A stretch of 64,000 bases of DNA, taken from Clonostachys chloroleuca. Its lineage: Eukaryota > Ascomycota > Sordariomycetes > Hypocreales > Bionectriaceae. Location: contig JBANAY010000003.1 in assembly GCA_037952775.1 (NCBI GenBank), forward strand, positions 13,702,001-13,766,000, in the 5' to 3' direction. Of the stretch, positions 35,041 to 45,597 are shown one piece after another (position 1 is the stretch's first letter; each line of letters begins with the position of its first letter). The notes beneath the pieces were generated by a model. The model searched no databases. It saw only the letters and a program-made list of their open reading frames with translations, and was not told the DNA's origin. The translations under genes and the position numbers were made by a program.

Positions 35041-35573
35041 CTATATTTGAAGCGTGTTCGGCGGATCTCTGAATGTTAGCTTGAAGTTGTTGCAGGGAAA
35101 GGGTAAGAGGGTTTCATCAATACCACGTTGCTGGCGACTTGGTTTTGCCTTGTGCAGCAGGTTTAAAACGACACCTTTCCGGGAATAAAGTTTCAATCGA
35201 TTGATAATGCGATCCTTCTGGTCGCTGAGCGATATTTTTCGCGTCCTGATATAAGTACGGACATGGATAGCGCGAAAATGAGTCATAATGAATTGAAGTC
35301 GATTGTAATCACAAGTCAATGAGAAGAAAAGTAGCTCATCATCGTGTAATTTTTCGAGCTCTGCATAGAATGTGGTTGTATCGTGAAGTCCTTCCACGAC
35401 ATTTGTGAAAGCTCTACAGTGATTCAGAGTGTTTGACCCCAGTCTTTTGGAGAGATGCTGGTGAGCGCGTTCGAATGCCTCCACATCCTAATCTGTGCTT
35501 GTAGATTATTTACAAGCTCTTTGGTATCTGCCAGAAGCTCTGGATGTTCGAATAGACTGACGTTCGAAGCCAT
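35041..35573 (-). CDS. Hypothetical protein with a frameshift near 35488
   Basis: ATG at 35573 reads MASNVSLFEHPELLADTKEL and VNNLQAQIR. One base is missing near 35485-35492, and the next frame continues VEAFERAHQHLSKRLGSNTL, then CRAFTNVVEGLHDTTTFYAE, LEKLHDDELLFF, DRIINRLKLYSRKG. The repeated Leu/His heptads suggest a helical protein. A 14-bp minisatellite lies about 60 bp upstream of the ATG. Function unknown; either a recent pseudogene or a sequence error. Confidence 0.45.
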
Positions 35574-35626
35574 CGGATCATGAGCGAGCGGGGTCGGAAT
35601 GAGGGATTTGTGGTGGTGTGGATGTT

Positions 35627-36360
35627 TTAGTGCAGATGGTTTGGTGCAGATGGTTTGGTGCAGATGGTTTGGTGCAGATGGTTTGGTGCAGATGGTTTGG
35701 TGCAAATGATCTGGCCTAAAATGATTTGGCCCGTGTCGTGCTCGGACTATTCGATCCAATCAGAATCGTTGATATGGGAAACCAATCAGCAGGCCATATT
35801 TGCAACGCAAAACCCCCACCTCTTGTCTAAAAATGATTTAGTGTAGATAATCTGGCTCAGATCATCTGACCAAGATCATTTGATTCATGTTATCTGGTGC
35901 AAATGAGTAATTTAAAATTACATACGAATTTAACCTTAAACAATCTAGTGTAGATGATCTGGCTTAGATGATCTGGCTTAGATGATCTGGCTTAGATGAT
36001 CTGGCTTAGATGATCTGGCTTAGATGATCTGGCTTAGATGATCTGGCTTAGATGATCTGGCTTAGATGATCTGGCTTAGATGATCTGGCTTAGATGACCT
36101 GGGTAAGAGCATTTGATTCCCATAACCTTGTGCAAATGGTCCAATCGAAATGAACACGTAACACCTGATGACAATCTAACTTTAAACAGTTTAGCTTAGA
36201 TAATCTGGTCCAGATCATCTGGCTAAGATCATTTAGCCCATATAATCTATCAAAATGTAATAAGAATCTAACCTTAAACGACATAGTTTAGATAATCTGG
36301 CTCAGATCATCTGGGCAAGATTATTTAATCCACATAATCTGGTGCAAATGATTTGGGCCA
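35627..36360. repeat. 14-bp minisatellite field
   Basis: Two homogeneous blocks share one 14-nt register. At 35631-35704 five units read TGCAGATGGTTTGG; at 35947-36101 about eleven units read CTTAGATGATCTGG. Between and after them lie degenerate units (for example AGATCATCTGACCA, AGATAATCTGGCTC) to about 36360. Most changes are transitions. Confidence 0.85.
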
Positions 36361-36589
36361 ATCAGACGTTCTGGTCAGCTGCCTTAAAACTCATTTGTCT
36401 CGAGGTTGTCTTTTAGCCAACTGAGGCAGTTGTCTTGATGGGATGAAGTTTTTATGCAACGCAGCCGATAGGCGTACATCTAGAATTAGCTTCTCTAGTA
36501 TGAAACAATGTCACAACCTAGAAACTGAAAGCCTCACCTGCATGGCTATCTGCTTGAGATGACAGCGCGTCAGTCTCGAAAAAGACATG

Positions 36590-36760
36590 GTTGGCTTGAA
36601 CGTAATACGTCGAGCCGCATGGCCGACCACGATTCCTCTCGCTTAGGGCCAATGGCTTACAGCCTTTGGTTTGACCGTTGGATGCACCAGGTCTAAGATT
36701 GACACACGTTTCGTTCCTTCCCGCATGTTTGATGTTACGGTGATGAATCTAGAAAGCTGT
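36590..36760. repeat. Dispersed repeat, copy a
   Basis: Shares GCATGGCCGACCACGA, TTGACCGTTGGATGCACCA and CGCATGTTTGATGTTAC with copies at 36850 and 39545; degenerate, mostly transitions. Confidence 0.5.
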
Positions 36761-36849
36761 AGGAGACAAGACATGTTCCTTCTCCAGACAACTAGCATAC
36801 AACTCTCCTGCATAAGATGACAGTGCGTTGGTCTGGAGATATAGCGGAC

Positions 36850-37090
36850 TTCTAGTTCTTAGCTGCATGACCGATCACGTACATGATGATGTGTGCAGGG
36901 GACACAAGCAGAACTCGCTGAGCCAACGAATATTGAATCCGCAAGGTGAGGCGAACGGGTCTGCCGTTTCTGCGGCCGACCCATCGACCTTGACCGCTGC
37001 ATACGGTCACAATCGGATGGTAGTCCAAGAGGGGAAGACACAAGTTCCGTTCTTCAGCTGCATGTTTGAAGTTGCGATGAGTGGACTAGT
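36850..37090. repeat. Dispersed repeat, copy b
   Basis: Contains TTAGCTGCATGACCGATCAC, CAAGGTGAGGCGAACGG, CGACCTTGACCGCTGCATAC and CTGCATGTTTGAAGTTGCGA, matching copy c at 39545. The intervening 37100-37700 holds no gene that I can support. Confidence 0.5.
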
Positions 37091-37704
37091 AATCTAGGAT
37101 GAGTGCTCGACTGATCCCTGCGGTTGGCTGTGTAGTATATCATCTGCAACCATTGTCAATATGGCCAACAAGCGGCCTAGTTTCCGTATAGCTGCAGGAG
37201 ACAACGTATGGGGTCAGCATCCCCCCGGGAGGGTGAGGTTGTTTTGATCGATAGGCAGACCATAGATATGCCTCGTTTTAGTATTATAATTAAGGGCGTC
37301 AGGCTCGTTGTTCTCCTGAGAAAATCATCTTTGCCATTAGTATCCGGTCTCATCAGCAATGCCATCTAACGAAGAGAGCAACAGCCAGCCACGTGGCACT
37401 GGCCAAAGCAGTTCATCAGCTGAAAAACCAGCTCCCGCCGTCCCGGCTGGAACTGGTAAAAGGCGTAGGTTGTTTGCTCTGATACTGTGGCGAGTATGCT
37501 AACAGCTGATAGATACCTTCACGAATCTCCCTGGTACGAAAGAAGAATTCGTTGGACCAAAAAAATGATAGAAAGCCGACAAGACGTTTGGTGCGGTCGT
37601 TGTGTTTTGGAGAAGGAGGCGGAGCAATTACCGAGAATATATGTTTGAATTTGTACTGGTGTAGACAGCTATTATAACTACCTGATAGATCGTTAAGTTT
37701 CACC

Positions 37705-39159
37705 TTAATCAGGTAGAGAACAGGAAACAAATTTTACACCAGGTGCTTCAAAGGAAAAGACTCCTTGAAGTATCATCGCATACTTATGTGACCATTGGAA
37801 CTCGAACTTTTGTTCCAAATGTTTGATGCATACATTTGATTCCTTTCCATCCGTCCGGACTAAAACTTGCAACCACTCTGGAGAACTCGACAGCATACCG
37901 CTTTTAAACTGGACCGATACGAATCTCCCGCAGGTTGGTTCTTGGCTTAGAAAACCTCCTTTTTGCTTCTGGGGTCAGCAGAGCTAAGAAAAGAAGTAAA
38001 TGGAACCCCGGAACTCACCAAAAAGTCAATCACTTTGTCCTTAAAGCTCTTGTGCCGCCCGGACCATTCAAATACCAGTATAGTAATTTGATCATCTTCT
38101 ATACAATGTTGTGTTCGTTGATCGTCTCCGATTTCTTTGGCCATCTCCAATATCTGAACCTCTAAGAGGCATAAACGATAGATGTTGGATTTTGGATTGG
38201 CACTTGGAAACAGACTGGGTACATAAAAAATGTCATTCCATTCCAGTGCACCAGCACCAGTTTCACCTTCGTCTGTACCATCAGGGCTATCTTCCACGGC
38301 GGAGTCATTGGATTCGAGGGAATCTGTATAGTTCAGGATATCTCCTAAGTCGGTGTAGGTGGCTTCGGCGCAACTCGGCGCTGACATAGGCTCGGCGGGA
38401 ATGTCTGCGTTTTCTTCAACATCGACCGTATTTTCTGCGACGGCTATTTGAAGGAGATTCTCTGTACCATAGACTTGTGGATGGGCGGTAGTGGTATCTG
38501 GGTTGGGATAGTTGACGGTCTCTGTTGGAGTCGCTAACGGAGTGGGTTCGAGTTTGAGAGAGACTATAAAGTTTGTATAGACCTGGTCGCTGGAAATAAC
38601 ATTGATTCTGAAGAAATGACGAACGTAAATGTCAAGATTCGAAGATAGACTCGGCACTCGATTGTAATTCAGGTTGCAAATTGCTCCAGCAATCGTGAAG
38701 TTAGCACATTCCAGCTGGCGGACAGTGATGTTTGCTATGTGTTGTTATTCTTATGTTCTTAAATGAGATCGATCGATACATACCGTGGTATAGCCCATCG
38801 AAGTCGAACGAGTTGTTAATAAGACAATTGTCCCACCAACGGGTGAATTTTTCCATCCATTGTTTGTATTTTGTGGGCTGGCGACAAGTAAAGCCGGCAT
38901 CTTCACAAAATCGATCCAGTATTGTGTTGCGCTGAGTTGGGGCGAGAAGAACAAATCTGAGATTGACCATACGGAGAAAGTTCTTATCCTTTTGACTGAA
39001 GCCTTTGCACGAGTCGCCGGGCTTCCACTGGAGAAGTTGCGTTGCGGGCACAATGTGAGATTGCCATGTGATCAGCGAGCTCGACTGTGAGATTGGACAG
39101 CTGTGTTGCCGTACCTTCGCCACTCGGAACGCGCGTGTTCCTCGTTTCGGGCCTCCCAT
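37705..39159 (-). CDS. Hypothetical protein, 451 residues, three exons
   Basis: Exons 39159-38784, 38734-38019 and 37968-37705. Introns are 49 and 50 nt (GTATGT..CATAG, GTGAGT..CCCCAG) and phases agree. The first exon has an in-frame candidate intron (GTACGG..CTCCAG) that keeps the frame either way. The protein has a basic N-terminus, a Trp-rich part (KWMEKFTRWWDN-like), NITVRQLECANF, an acidic Ser/Thr/Pro linker, and an ordered C-terminal part (NIYRLCLLEVQILEMAKEIG, EWLQVLVRTDGKESNVCIKH, KYAMILQGVFSF). No family recognised. Splice-consistent structure over 1.4 kb makes a real gene likely. Confidence 0.65.
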
Positions 39160-39544
39160 TGCAACAATTCTGGTGATGGAAATGAAAGTGTGAGGGGAAA
39201 AGGGGGAGAGGCTGGCCAGAAAATTGCCTCTTCAGGATATCTACGTAGACGTCCTAAAGAGGCAACTTTTTAGCGTGTTCGTCATAGATGCATCCAGTGA
39301 CATCTGTTTTAACCACACCCCTTGAGATCGAATACCCACCCTGAAATATGCATGGTACCCATGCCTGCAAGGGCACATTTAGTAAGAGAGCAGGGATCTT
39401 AACAACTACATCTCACGCCGCAACTCACCCTGAGTACAAGCATGAGCTCGTGGCTTGGTGTACACACTCAGGCTGTTGTCACTTAGCATTTCTCATGCCA
39501 GTAGTCTTTGAAGGTAGGGTGACTGAACAAAGGTCATTGATCTT

Positions 39545-39790
39545 TAGTTCCCTTAGCTGCATGGGCGATCGCTAAGAGTACGTTGATGTGCGTGCCATGG
39601 CCGACAAGTAGGCCTCTAGAAAATGGCGAGGGAACGAATCGCTGCATCCCACACGGTGAGGCGACTGTGATACTCGGTTGTTGGCCTGTACTTGGCCTTG
39701 ACCGTTGGCTGCACAAGGCTATAACGGGTTGATATACTCAAGAACGCAAGTTCTTTCCTGCATGTTTGACGTTACAGCCATGAATGAAGG
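39545..39790. repeat. Dispersed repeat, copy c
   Basis: Third copy of the unit at 36590 and 36850 (AGCTGCATGGGCGATCGC, GGTGAGGCGA, TTGACCGTTGGCTGCACAA, CTGCATGTTTGACGTTAC). Confidence 0.5.
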
Positions 39791-39971
39791 AGTAATTACT
39801 CGGCTGAAATGTAGTATCCCACATCGCATAAAAATTATCATCTCGTCGGCCATACGGAAATAGCGTGTGGTGACTGATGCATACGTCAGGTCAGGTCAGC
39901 TGCGTGTTATCTACACGCCTCTAGAGTCTCAGCCGTAACTAGGGTTAAGGCGGCACATCAGTATTTCTAAT

Positions 39972-40213
39972 TCGACGTCTCGACCTCGACCTCGACATAG
40001 ACATCTACCTCGACATCTACCTCGACATCTACCTCGACATCCACCTCGACATCCACCTCGACATCCACCTCGACATCCACCTCGACATTTACCTCGACAT
40101 CCACCTCGACATCCACCTCGACATTTACCTCGACATCCACCTCGACATCCACCTCGACATTTACCTCGACATCCACCTCGACATCTACCTTGACATCTAC
40201 CTCGACATCCTGA
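39972..40213. repeat. 12-bp minisatellite directly before the JmjC gene
   Basis: About twenty units of CTCGACATCCAC with C/T changes (ATCTAC, ATTTAC). It ends 9 bp before the ATG at 40222. Frames through it are open on both strands because the unit is a multiple of three, so the Asp-Val and Cys-Arg-Gly minus-strand frames are artefacts. Confidence 0.9.
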
Positions 40214-40221
40214 CATTCTTA

Positions 40222-41419
40222 ATGTCTGACGAGCGTGCTAAAGCCACTACAAGGAAGACATTTTTTTGCGATAATTGTCAAAAACCTAGAGCACTTTCTC
40301 AAAAAAGCAGGCACGCAAGAATTTGTAGGAAACCCACCAACAAGACAAGCACTGTCTTTGATAAATATTTTCACGGTTATGAGGGCAACCTGGGTCCCAT
40401 CTTGGATGCCTTTAAAAGTGAAATTAATAGGGCAGGAGGTCTCTCTTGCCCAGGCTTCCCAAGGGACGACAATAATTGGAAAGACCTTGGGGATTCAGGT
40501 CCATATCTTTTCCCCGGACGAGAATGCTTTCACGCTGAGCCTAATGACCAGGATGCAATGAACGATATCTTTCACAACTTTGATAAGAAAAAAGCTCGTA
40601 CTTATTATAACGATGGGCAGCCGCAAATGGAGGCTAATATCGCAGAGGTTGTTCATCAGCTCTATAAACCAAATCCGAGAGCAGTCGTATATGCACCCAG
40701 ATTATACGGAGGATACAAGGTGGTAAAGGGTACACGGTTCGATAATCATAAGACGTTGTCTGATATGACCACTACCACGAATATAACCCCTGCATATTCT
40801 TTCTTCAATCTTCACATCGGTAGGTGCAAGCTTGATAGAGTGAATGCTCGTGGCATTGCTGACCTGGTCTTCAGATCGAGGATATCATGTGATTACACTA
40901 TTAAGAAAACAATGTGTTAAAATCTGGGCATGCTACCCTTTGACGGATAACAACTGGAAGTTGTGGAAGGAGCATCATGATTCGCCAACTTCTTTCATTG
41001 ATTTACAAGGCCAGCTTGAATATGGAGAGTTTATCCTGCAAACGGCGCCAGAAGCAATATACATGCCACCTGCATGCCTGCATGCAACTCTTACCCTCCA
41101 AGGTGGTATGGCCACCGGAATAAACTTTTCAACTATAAAATCGATGGATACAGCATGGAAACTGCTTGAATTGGAGAACCAACCATTGACCAGGGCTGAA
41201 CCGCAGGATCTTCAACCTCTAGCTGATGCCATCCTTGTAGTCCTGGAGTCGGGATTAGTAGATCACGAAGAAGCTTTGAAATATCTTTGTCGATTATTAC
41301 CTTTGCTAAAGGGGACTCAACTCAATACCTTTACAGAGAAATTCGAAAGAAACTCAAAGTGTAGGTCCTGCGGGAAGTTATGGAAGCACCATCGGCCGGG
41401 CTCGAGACAACAACTATAA
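40222..41419 (+). CDS. JmjC-domain-like protein, 380 residues
   Basis: Exons 40222-40819 and 40875-41419, with a 55-nt intron (GTAGGT..CTTCAG). The join produces NLHIDRGYHVITLL, restoring the H-x-D metal pair of a JmjC-type 2-oxoglutarate/iron cupin; unspliced, the frame is lost. Upstream is TPAYSFFNLH, downstream VKIWACYPLTDNNWKLW and then IYMPPACLHATLTLQGGMAT with the distal His. The N-terminus carries C-x2-C-x11-H-x3-C (FFCDNCQK..RHARIC), a possible zinc site, and the C-terminus ends in CRSCGKLWKHH. JmjC proteins often demethylate or hydroxylate protein residues; this fungal type is uncharacterised. The gene starts 9 bp after a 12-bp minisatellite. Confidence 0.75.
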
Positions 41420-41424
41420 TATAT

Positions 41425-41779
41425 TTGGCTTCTCGTTGATTGAAGTTATGAGGATCTAGGAGCCAATAAAGAACTAAACGGCGAAAGTTCCAGGGCTAGA
41501 TATTTGCGCTCCTTCCTACGACAACGCTAGCTATTTTCTATCTTTAGGGTATTATCATTCAATGAAATCTAGTACTTGTTCTTTACGCTCTTCATGATAA
41601 GCACTCCGTGATCCTATTGGTATAACAGCTGTGAGTTTATTATCAGCGAACTAGCCGCTCATCAGATCCAGAGATTAATGTCCCCAAAGAATGGTGGAAT
41701 TCAGCTCCTAAGCTGTGCTTAGGAACATATGTGTTCTTTGGTTCACTAACACAATACGCGGCTACCTAGGAACTCGATG
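41425..41779. other. Intergenic, no gene seen
   Basis: 3' flank of the JmjC gene; AT-rich, no frame of note. Confidence 0.4.
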
Positions 41780-42010
41780 ATGACCGCCTCTATCAACAAT
41801 CTGGCCAACGACCTGGTTATTCACTGACAAGAGCAGGTCACACAACTTGATCTCAAGCGGTTGAAAAGATTAACACTAGCTCGCCCAGACGGTAAGAATG
41901 ATAACGAGTCTGAAGAGGAAGAGCATGGGGTAGGCGATGGCAAGGGCGGTGATTCTGAGAGCGATGCTGGTGGCGAATTTGACTTGGATAAGTCAGGAGT
42001 AGGCCGATGA
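41780..42010 (+). pseudogene. Short acidic ORF relic with one in-frame stop
   Basis: ATG at 41780 reads MTASINNLANDLVIH, then TGA, then QEQVTQLDLKRLKRLTLARP followed by an acidic Gly/Glu/Asp tail and TGA at 42008-42010. Probably the end of a lost gene; unknown family. Confidence 0.35.
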
Positions 42011-42171
42011 TAGCGGGAATGAGAGTAGACAGACGAACTGTTTAATTATTTTCACTCAATTGGTTTTATGTTCTAAATTGACTCTTTCAGCCTCCATGCA
42101 AATAATTTCGATTTATGCATCTATAATGATGATGGCTTGACCTTAGTCTCTCCTCGGGATACAGAGGCTGG

Positions 42172-42829
42172 CTAGATAGGCCCTTCGCATTTTTCAATCG
42201 TCACTGTATGCACGCACATGGTGTTGTGTTTGAGACACTGTCCCTTTTCTTCTTGGAATATACACCCAACTTTGGCCAAGAGCATCGTCGCCTTTTCTTT
42301 GTCTCTCTCAGTTGTTTCCATCTTATAGAAGAGAACAATATCGTACAATCCTTTGATAGGAGTACCCGTACATTCCCATTGAAAGCTCGAAGGGAGGTTT
42401 CGAGGCTGGACAGTGCCAAAGTAGTGGCCATTTCGACTGCAAAATGTGAGTTGGGGCACGCAGAATCTAACAGTGTTCAACAATTAAGACTCACCCTTCC
42501 CTGACAACACGTTCGGGAGCAAAAACCAACACATTCACCTTACTCCGAGCCTGTTGCAAATCGTGCAACTTTTTAAGTTGCTTCTGACGGAACTGTTCGA
42601 TGGCAGCACTAGGGTTGCATTGTAATGGCACATCGCCCTGCGAGTAATCCCCTGGGCTAAGAGGACACTGAGAAGCCTGTGAAAGGATGCTGGCCCCTCC
42701 ACTTTCGACATGGCTCACTGGCTTGTTGGGCTGCCTGGACCTAAGACAATACCAAGAAATGAGGATGGAAAAAAGCAGTGCACATGTAGATGCAATAAAG
42801 GCAAGGACTGTAATCAAAACGTCGGACAT
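42172..42829 (-). CDS. Single-pass membrane protein, 199 residues
   Basis: Exons 42829-42495 and 42436-42172, with a 58-nt intron (GTGAGT..TTGCAG) whose join reads APERVVREG then RNGHYFGTV. Near the start is one hydrophobic helix (VLITVLAFIASTCALLFSIL) followed by WYCLRSRQ, so the rest is probably cytosolic. The tail has a charged helix (AAIEQFRQKQLKKLHDLQQA) and an ordered end with several Cys. ATG at 42829 chosen because the helix starts there; 42955 is also in frame. No family recognised. Confidence 0.6.
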
Positions 42830-42959
42830 GATGCAGTATAGATAGGTTATGGGAAGAGATTGAAATGGCCCGTGGGGAGCTCTTATAGCTAGACGGCGAA
42901 AAAAGCAACGAGCATCCATGACCATACCTTCTAAATGCATATAGGCTCCCTTCATGTTT

Positions 42960-43720
42960 TGTGTTGTAATGGAGAGCAGCTTCGTCGGATACTTGCTATG
43001 CTCCAGGAGGACTCCGCTAGAGCGACGGCCTGAGCGAGTTCTGTGCCGGGATCACGCCAGTAGCGGAACCTGATTTCATTCAGGAGGATGTCGTTAAGAC
43101 TGGTGGATCCCAGAACCCTGGTTGTGTGCAGCCTGGGCGGCGATGCATGCAAGCCTTGGGATCCTGTAAGATCGCCAAGCATTTAGCGCATATTCTCAGG
43201 TCCGCAGAGATGTCTCCCCTGAGGCCGCAAGAAACAAGGTGTGAATTACACAACTGCGTTTGTCCTATACCGAACAGCCTTAGTAGTAAGGGGAATCTTG
43301 TATCCCTTTAAGTTGCTCGCCAAGCACTTAGCGCAAATTGCTCCGTAATCCGGCTAACTACTATTTTTGCACCTTCATCTTTACCAAATTCCTGGCAAGC
43401 GGAGGACGTAGACACTGATTACTGTGGGCTAATTCTTAACTACCCCTGATCTGACACTGATGTTGTAAGAGCGTCAATCTCTCATTTATGACCCTTGACG
43501 GCATACGTTAGTGCTTCCTCACCCCCTGGCTTGTCCATGGGTTATCAGTATCCCAGCTAGCCCGGTAGGATCACCTTCGCGACCTCGAAGTTCGCCCATT
43601 AATTCCATCTCCCAATTATTCAAGGTGTTATAAAGAGAGTATCATGTTCATTAATATTGCATGACTTAATAGTTTCCCTCCATTTCATCCTCTGGCCAGT
43701 CTAAACTCTTCCCACTTCTG
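42960..43720. other. No gene seen
   Basis: No supported frame. It includes the probable promoter of the gene at 43726. Confidence 0.35.
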
Positions 43721-43725
43721 TCACC

Positions 43726-44762
43726 ATGCAACAGAAAGGAGTGGCGGAGTCCCTTTATTACCGAGTATCGGAATGTACAGATTCTTCCGCCCGATCTGAT
43801 TCTTTAGAAAGAAATGTCTTCGCATTCGACAAGTTTCGCTATTTACCCATTGAGATTCGCAGCCAAATCTGGAAAGAATCTTTCCCTCAGAACCTAATGC
43901 ATTTTGTTAAACTTGTACGACTAAAAGATAACGGACCATACCATTCGAGTGACTGGAGGGGCGAACCGAAATTCTTCAAGCCAACCTTCTCTGGAAGATG
44001 CACTCCTTGGGAAGAAATGCTAGACATAGTTCGGCCGCTTATTAGGCAGCCAGAGTCTTGGTGGTACACGAGGCGCCCTCCTAGGGTCCCTGCAGATCCT
44101 ACAGCGAGCATTAGAAACTCGTGTAAAGAAGCTCGGCGCATCCTGGGGGGAAAATTTGTGATACTAGATGTCATAGCAGACAATCTAGAGCACAGAAGCA
44201 AGGCAGATAACTATTCCATACCAACTTCGGAGTTCTCTAAAATGCAAAGCTTCCCACTCTACATAAATCCAGGTTCGGATATCTTATGTATTCAAGCAGG
44301 AAATGTAGAGAAGTTGGGTTCTCTCCAAAAGAAATTATATCGATGTCAACAAAGTTTCCAGGGATAAGCTGAATCACAAAAATTGCCATCGAGTTTCATG
44401 GACCAACAACACGCGAATGGTGCTGCTGCTACGACGACCGAAATCGATCAGATGCTGATAGCCCCAGTGTTGTTCATGATCTGGGAAACTGCGCTCAGAG
44501 ACCTACAAGAACCTGTGGTAAAGAATGCAAAGGATGCGAAAGCTGCGATTCTTACTATAATAGTATAAGCCATATATATGGCTTAATGAATCTCCTCGAC
44601 GAATTTCCTGCGGTAGATGTTCTATTTTTGATTGATTGGGGATATGAGCATGCTGACACCAAAGGGCTAGACTCTGCTGCTCTGACGAAGATCACGATTT
44701 CTTTCAGATACGGGGGAAAGTGGGATGGAAAGCAGAGCGTCCGTGTCCATTCGAATCATTAG
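43726..44762 (+). pseudogene. 2EXR-domain gene with two frame breaks
   Basis: ATG at 43726. The N-terminal 2EXR motif (Pfam PF20150) is FDKFRYLPIEIRSQIWKESF. Typical following parts are NSCKEARRILGGKF and PLYINPGSDILCIQAGN. The frame stops at 44365. Coding resumes as DKLNHK in a second frame and, after an A5 run (44378-44382), as KIAIEFHGPTTREW in a third, continuing to CDSYYNSI, MNLLDEFPAVDVLFLIDWG and TAG at 44760. No intron can bridge this because TGA at 44370 lies in the final frame and no AG follows it. Two indels, either real decay or sequencing errors. Function of 2EXR proteins is unknown. Confidence 0.65.
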
Positions 44763-44869
44763 ATTGTGCTGAAAGGATAGAGACATCTTTCATTATATAT
44801 TTGGAATTCAAAATTCGCGAGCTGACAAAAGATTGAGGCACATGAAAATGATGGAGAGAAGATCTAGAA

Positions 44870-45254
44870 CGGATTCTGGATCTTGTTGAGAAGAGGAAAC
44901 AGAAACCCCTCGTGTGTCAGGTTCTAGCTGCTATACAGAGACCAGATGGGAGAAAAGGTTAGCTCATTGTCGATAAGAACTCAGGCATGTGTTACTTAGG
45001 ACCAATGGATTAGTACTAATGGAAGCTGTTTATTCATGAGATTCTTCCTATATTAGATGATGACTTTCGCCAAGACCGTCAACGACCTTTTGCATGTACC
45101 AAGTGGTATAGCCATGAGGAGAGCGAGATCGGGGATGTCATTATCCACAAATTACGACTAATAGCGAAGGGAGAGACAACCAAACACGAGAAATTAGTGG
45201 TTTTATTTCAAGATCAAGGTCACTGGCAGAAGGTGGCTAAAAAATCAGCCTAGA
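44870..45254 (+). pseudogene. Coding-like remnants of an unknown gene
   Basis: Two stretches look like exons: EDLERILDLVEKRKQKPLVC then QVLAAIQRPDGRK (about 44873-44965), and KLFIHEILPILDDDFRQDRQ with FACTKWYSHEESEIGD and KHEKLVVLFQDQGHWQKVA (45020-45254). They are separated by stops and a possible GTTAGC..TTAG gap. No ATG and no family. Confidence 0.35.
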
Positions 45255-45597
45255 GCTGTGAATTGAAGGTCATTCAAGACATGTAGAATAGTATAGAGCA
45301 AGGATCTAATGTGATTGAGTTTGGTCCTGGGTAAGAAGGTCGTGGAGTGATGTTGGACCTTGTAGTTACAACCCATTCCAGTGGTTTATTAAGACCAGGA
45401 AAGCGCTCACCACAAAGATCGTAACCTACTGCGCGGTGTTCCAACTCATCCCTCTTTTGACTAAACTCCGCTGGGTGGAGTAAGTAGTCGGTGTAGTCGC
45501 GTTCCCAAATCCTAAGAACATCTTTATTTGAGGCATCCCTTGCAATAGTATCTTCGGCAAGTACGTGAATGTTGTTGTCGGCGGTTTTGTTGGATCA

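Noticed and set aside
35627..36360. CRISPR-like array
   Set aside because: Units are adjacent 14-mers with no spacers, in a eukaryotic context.
39929..40216. Minus-strand frames of repeated Cys-Arg-Gly-Gly and Asp-Val-Glu-Val
   Set aside because: Artefacts of a 12-bp tandem array that leaves all frames open.
43726..44762. Intron joining the 2EXR gene halves
   Set aside because: TGA at 44370 is in the final frame and no AG lies between it and the resumed coding sequence.
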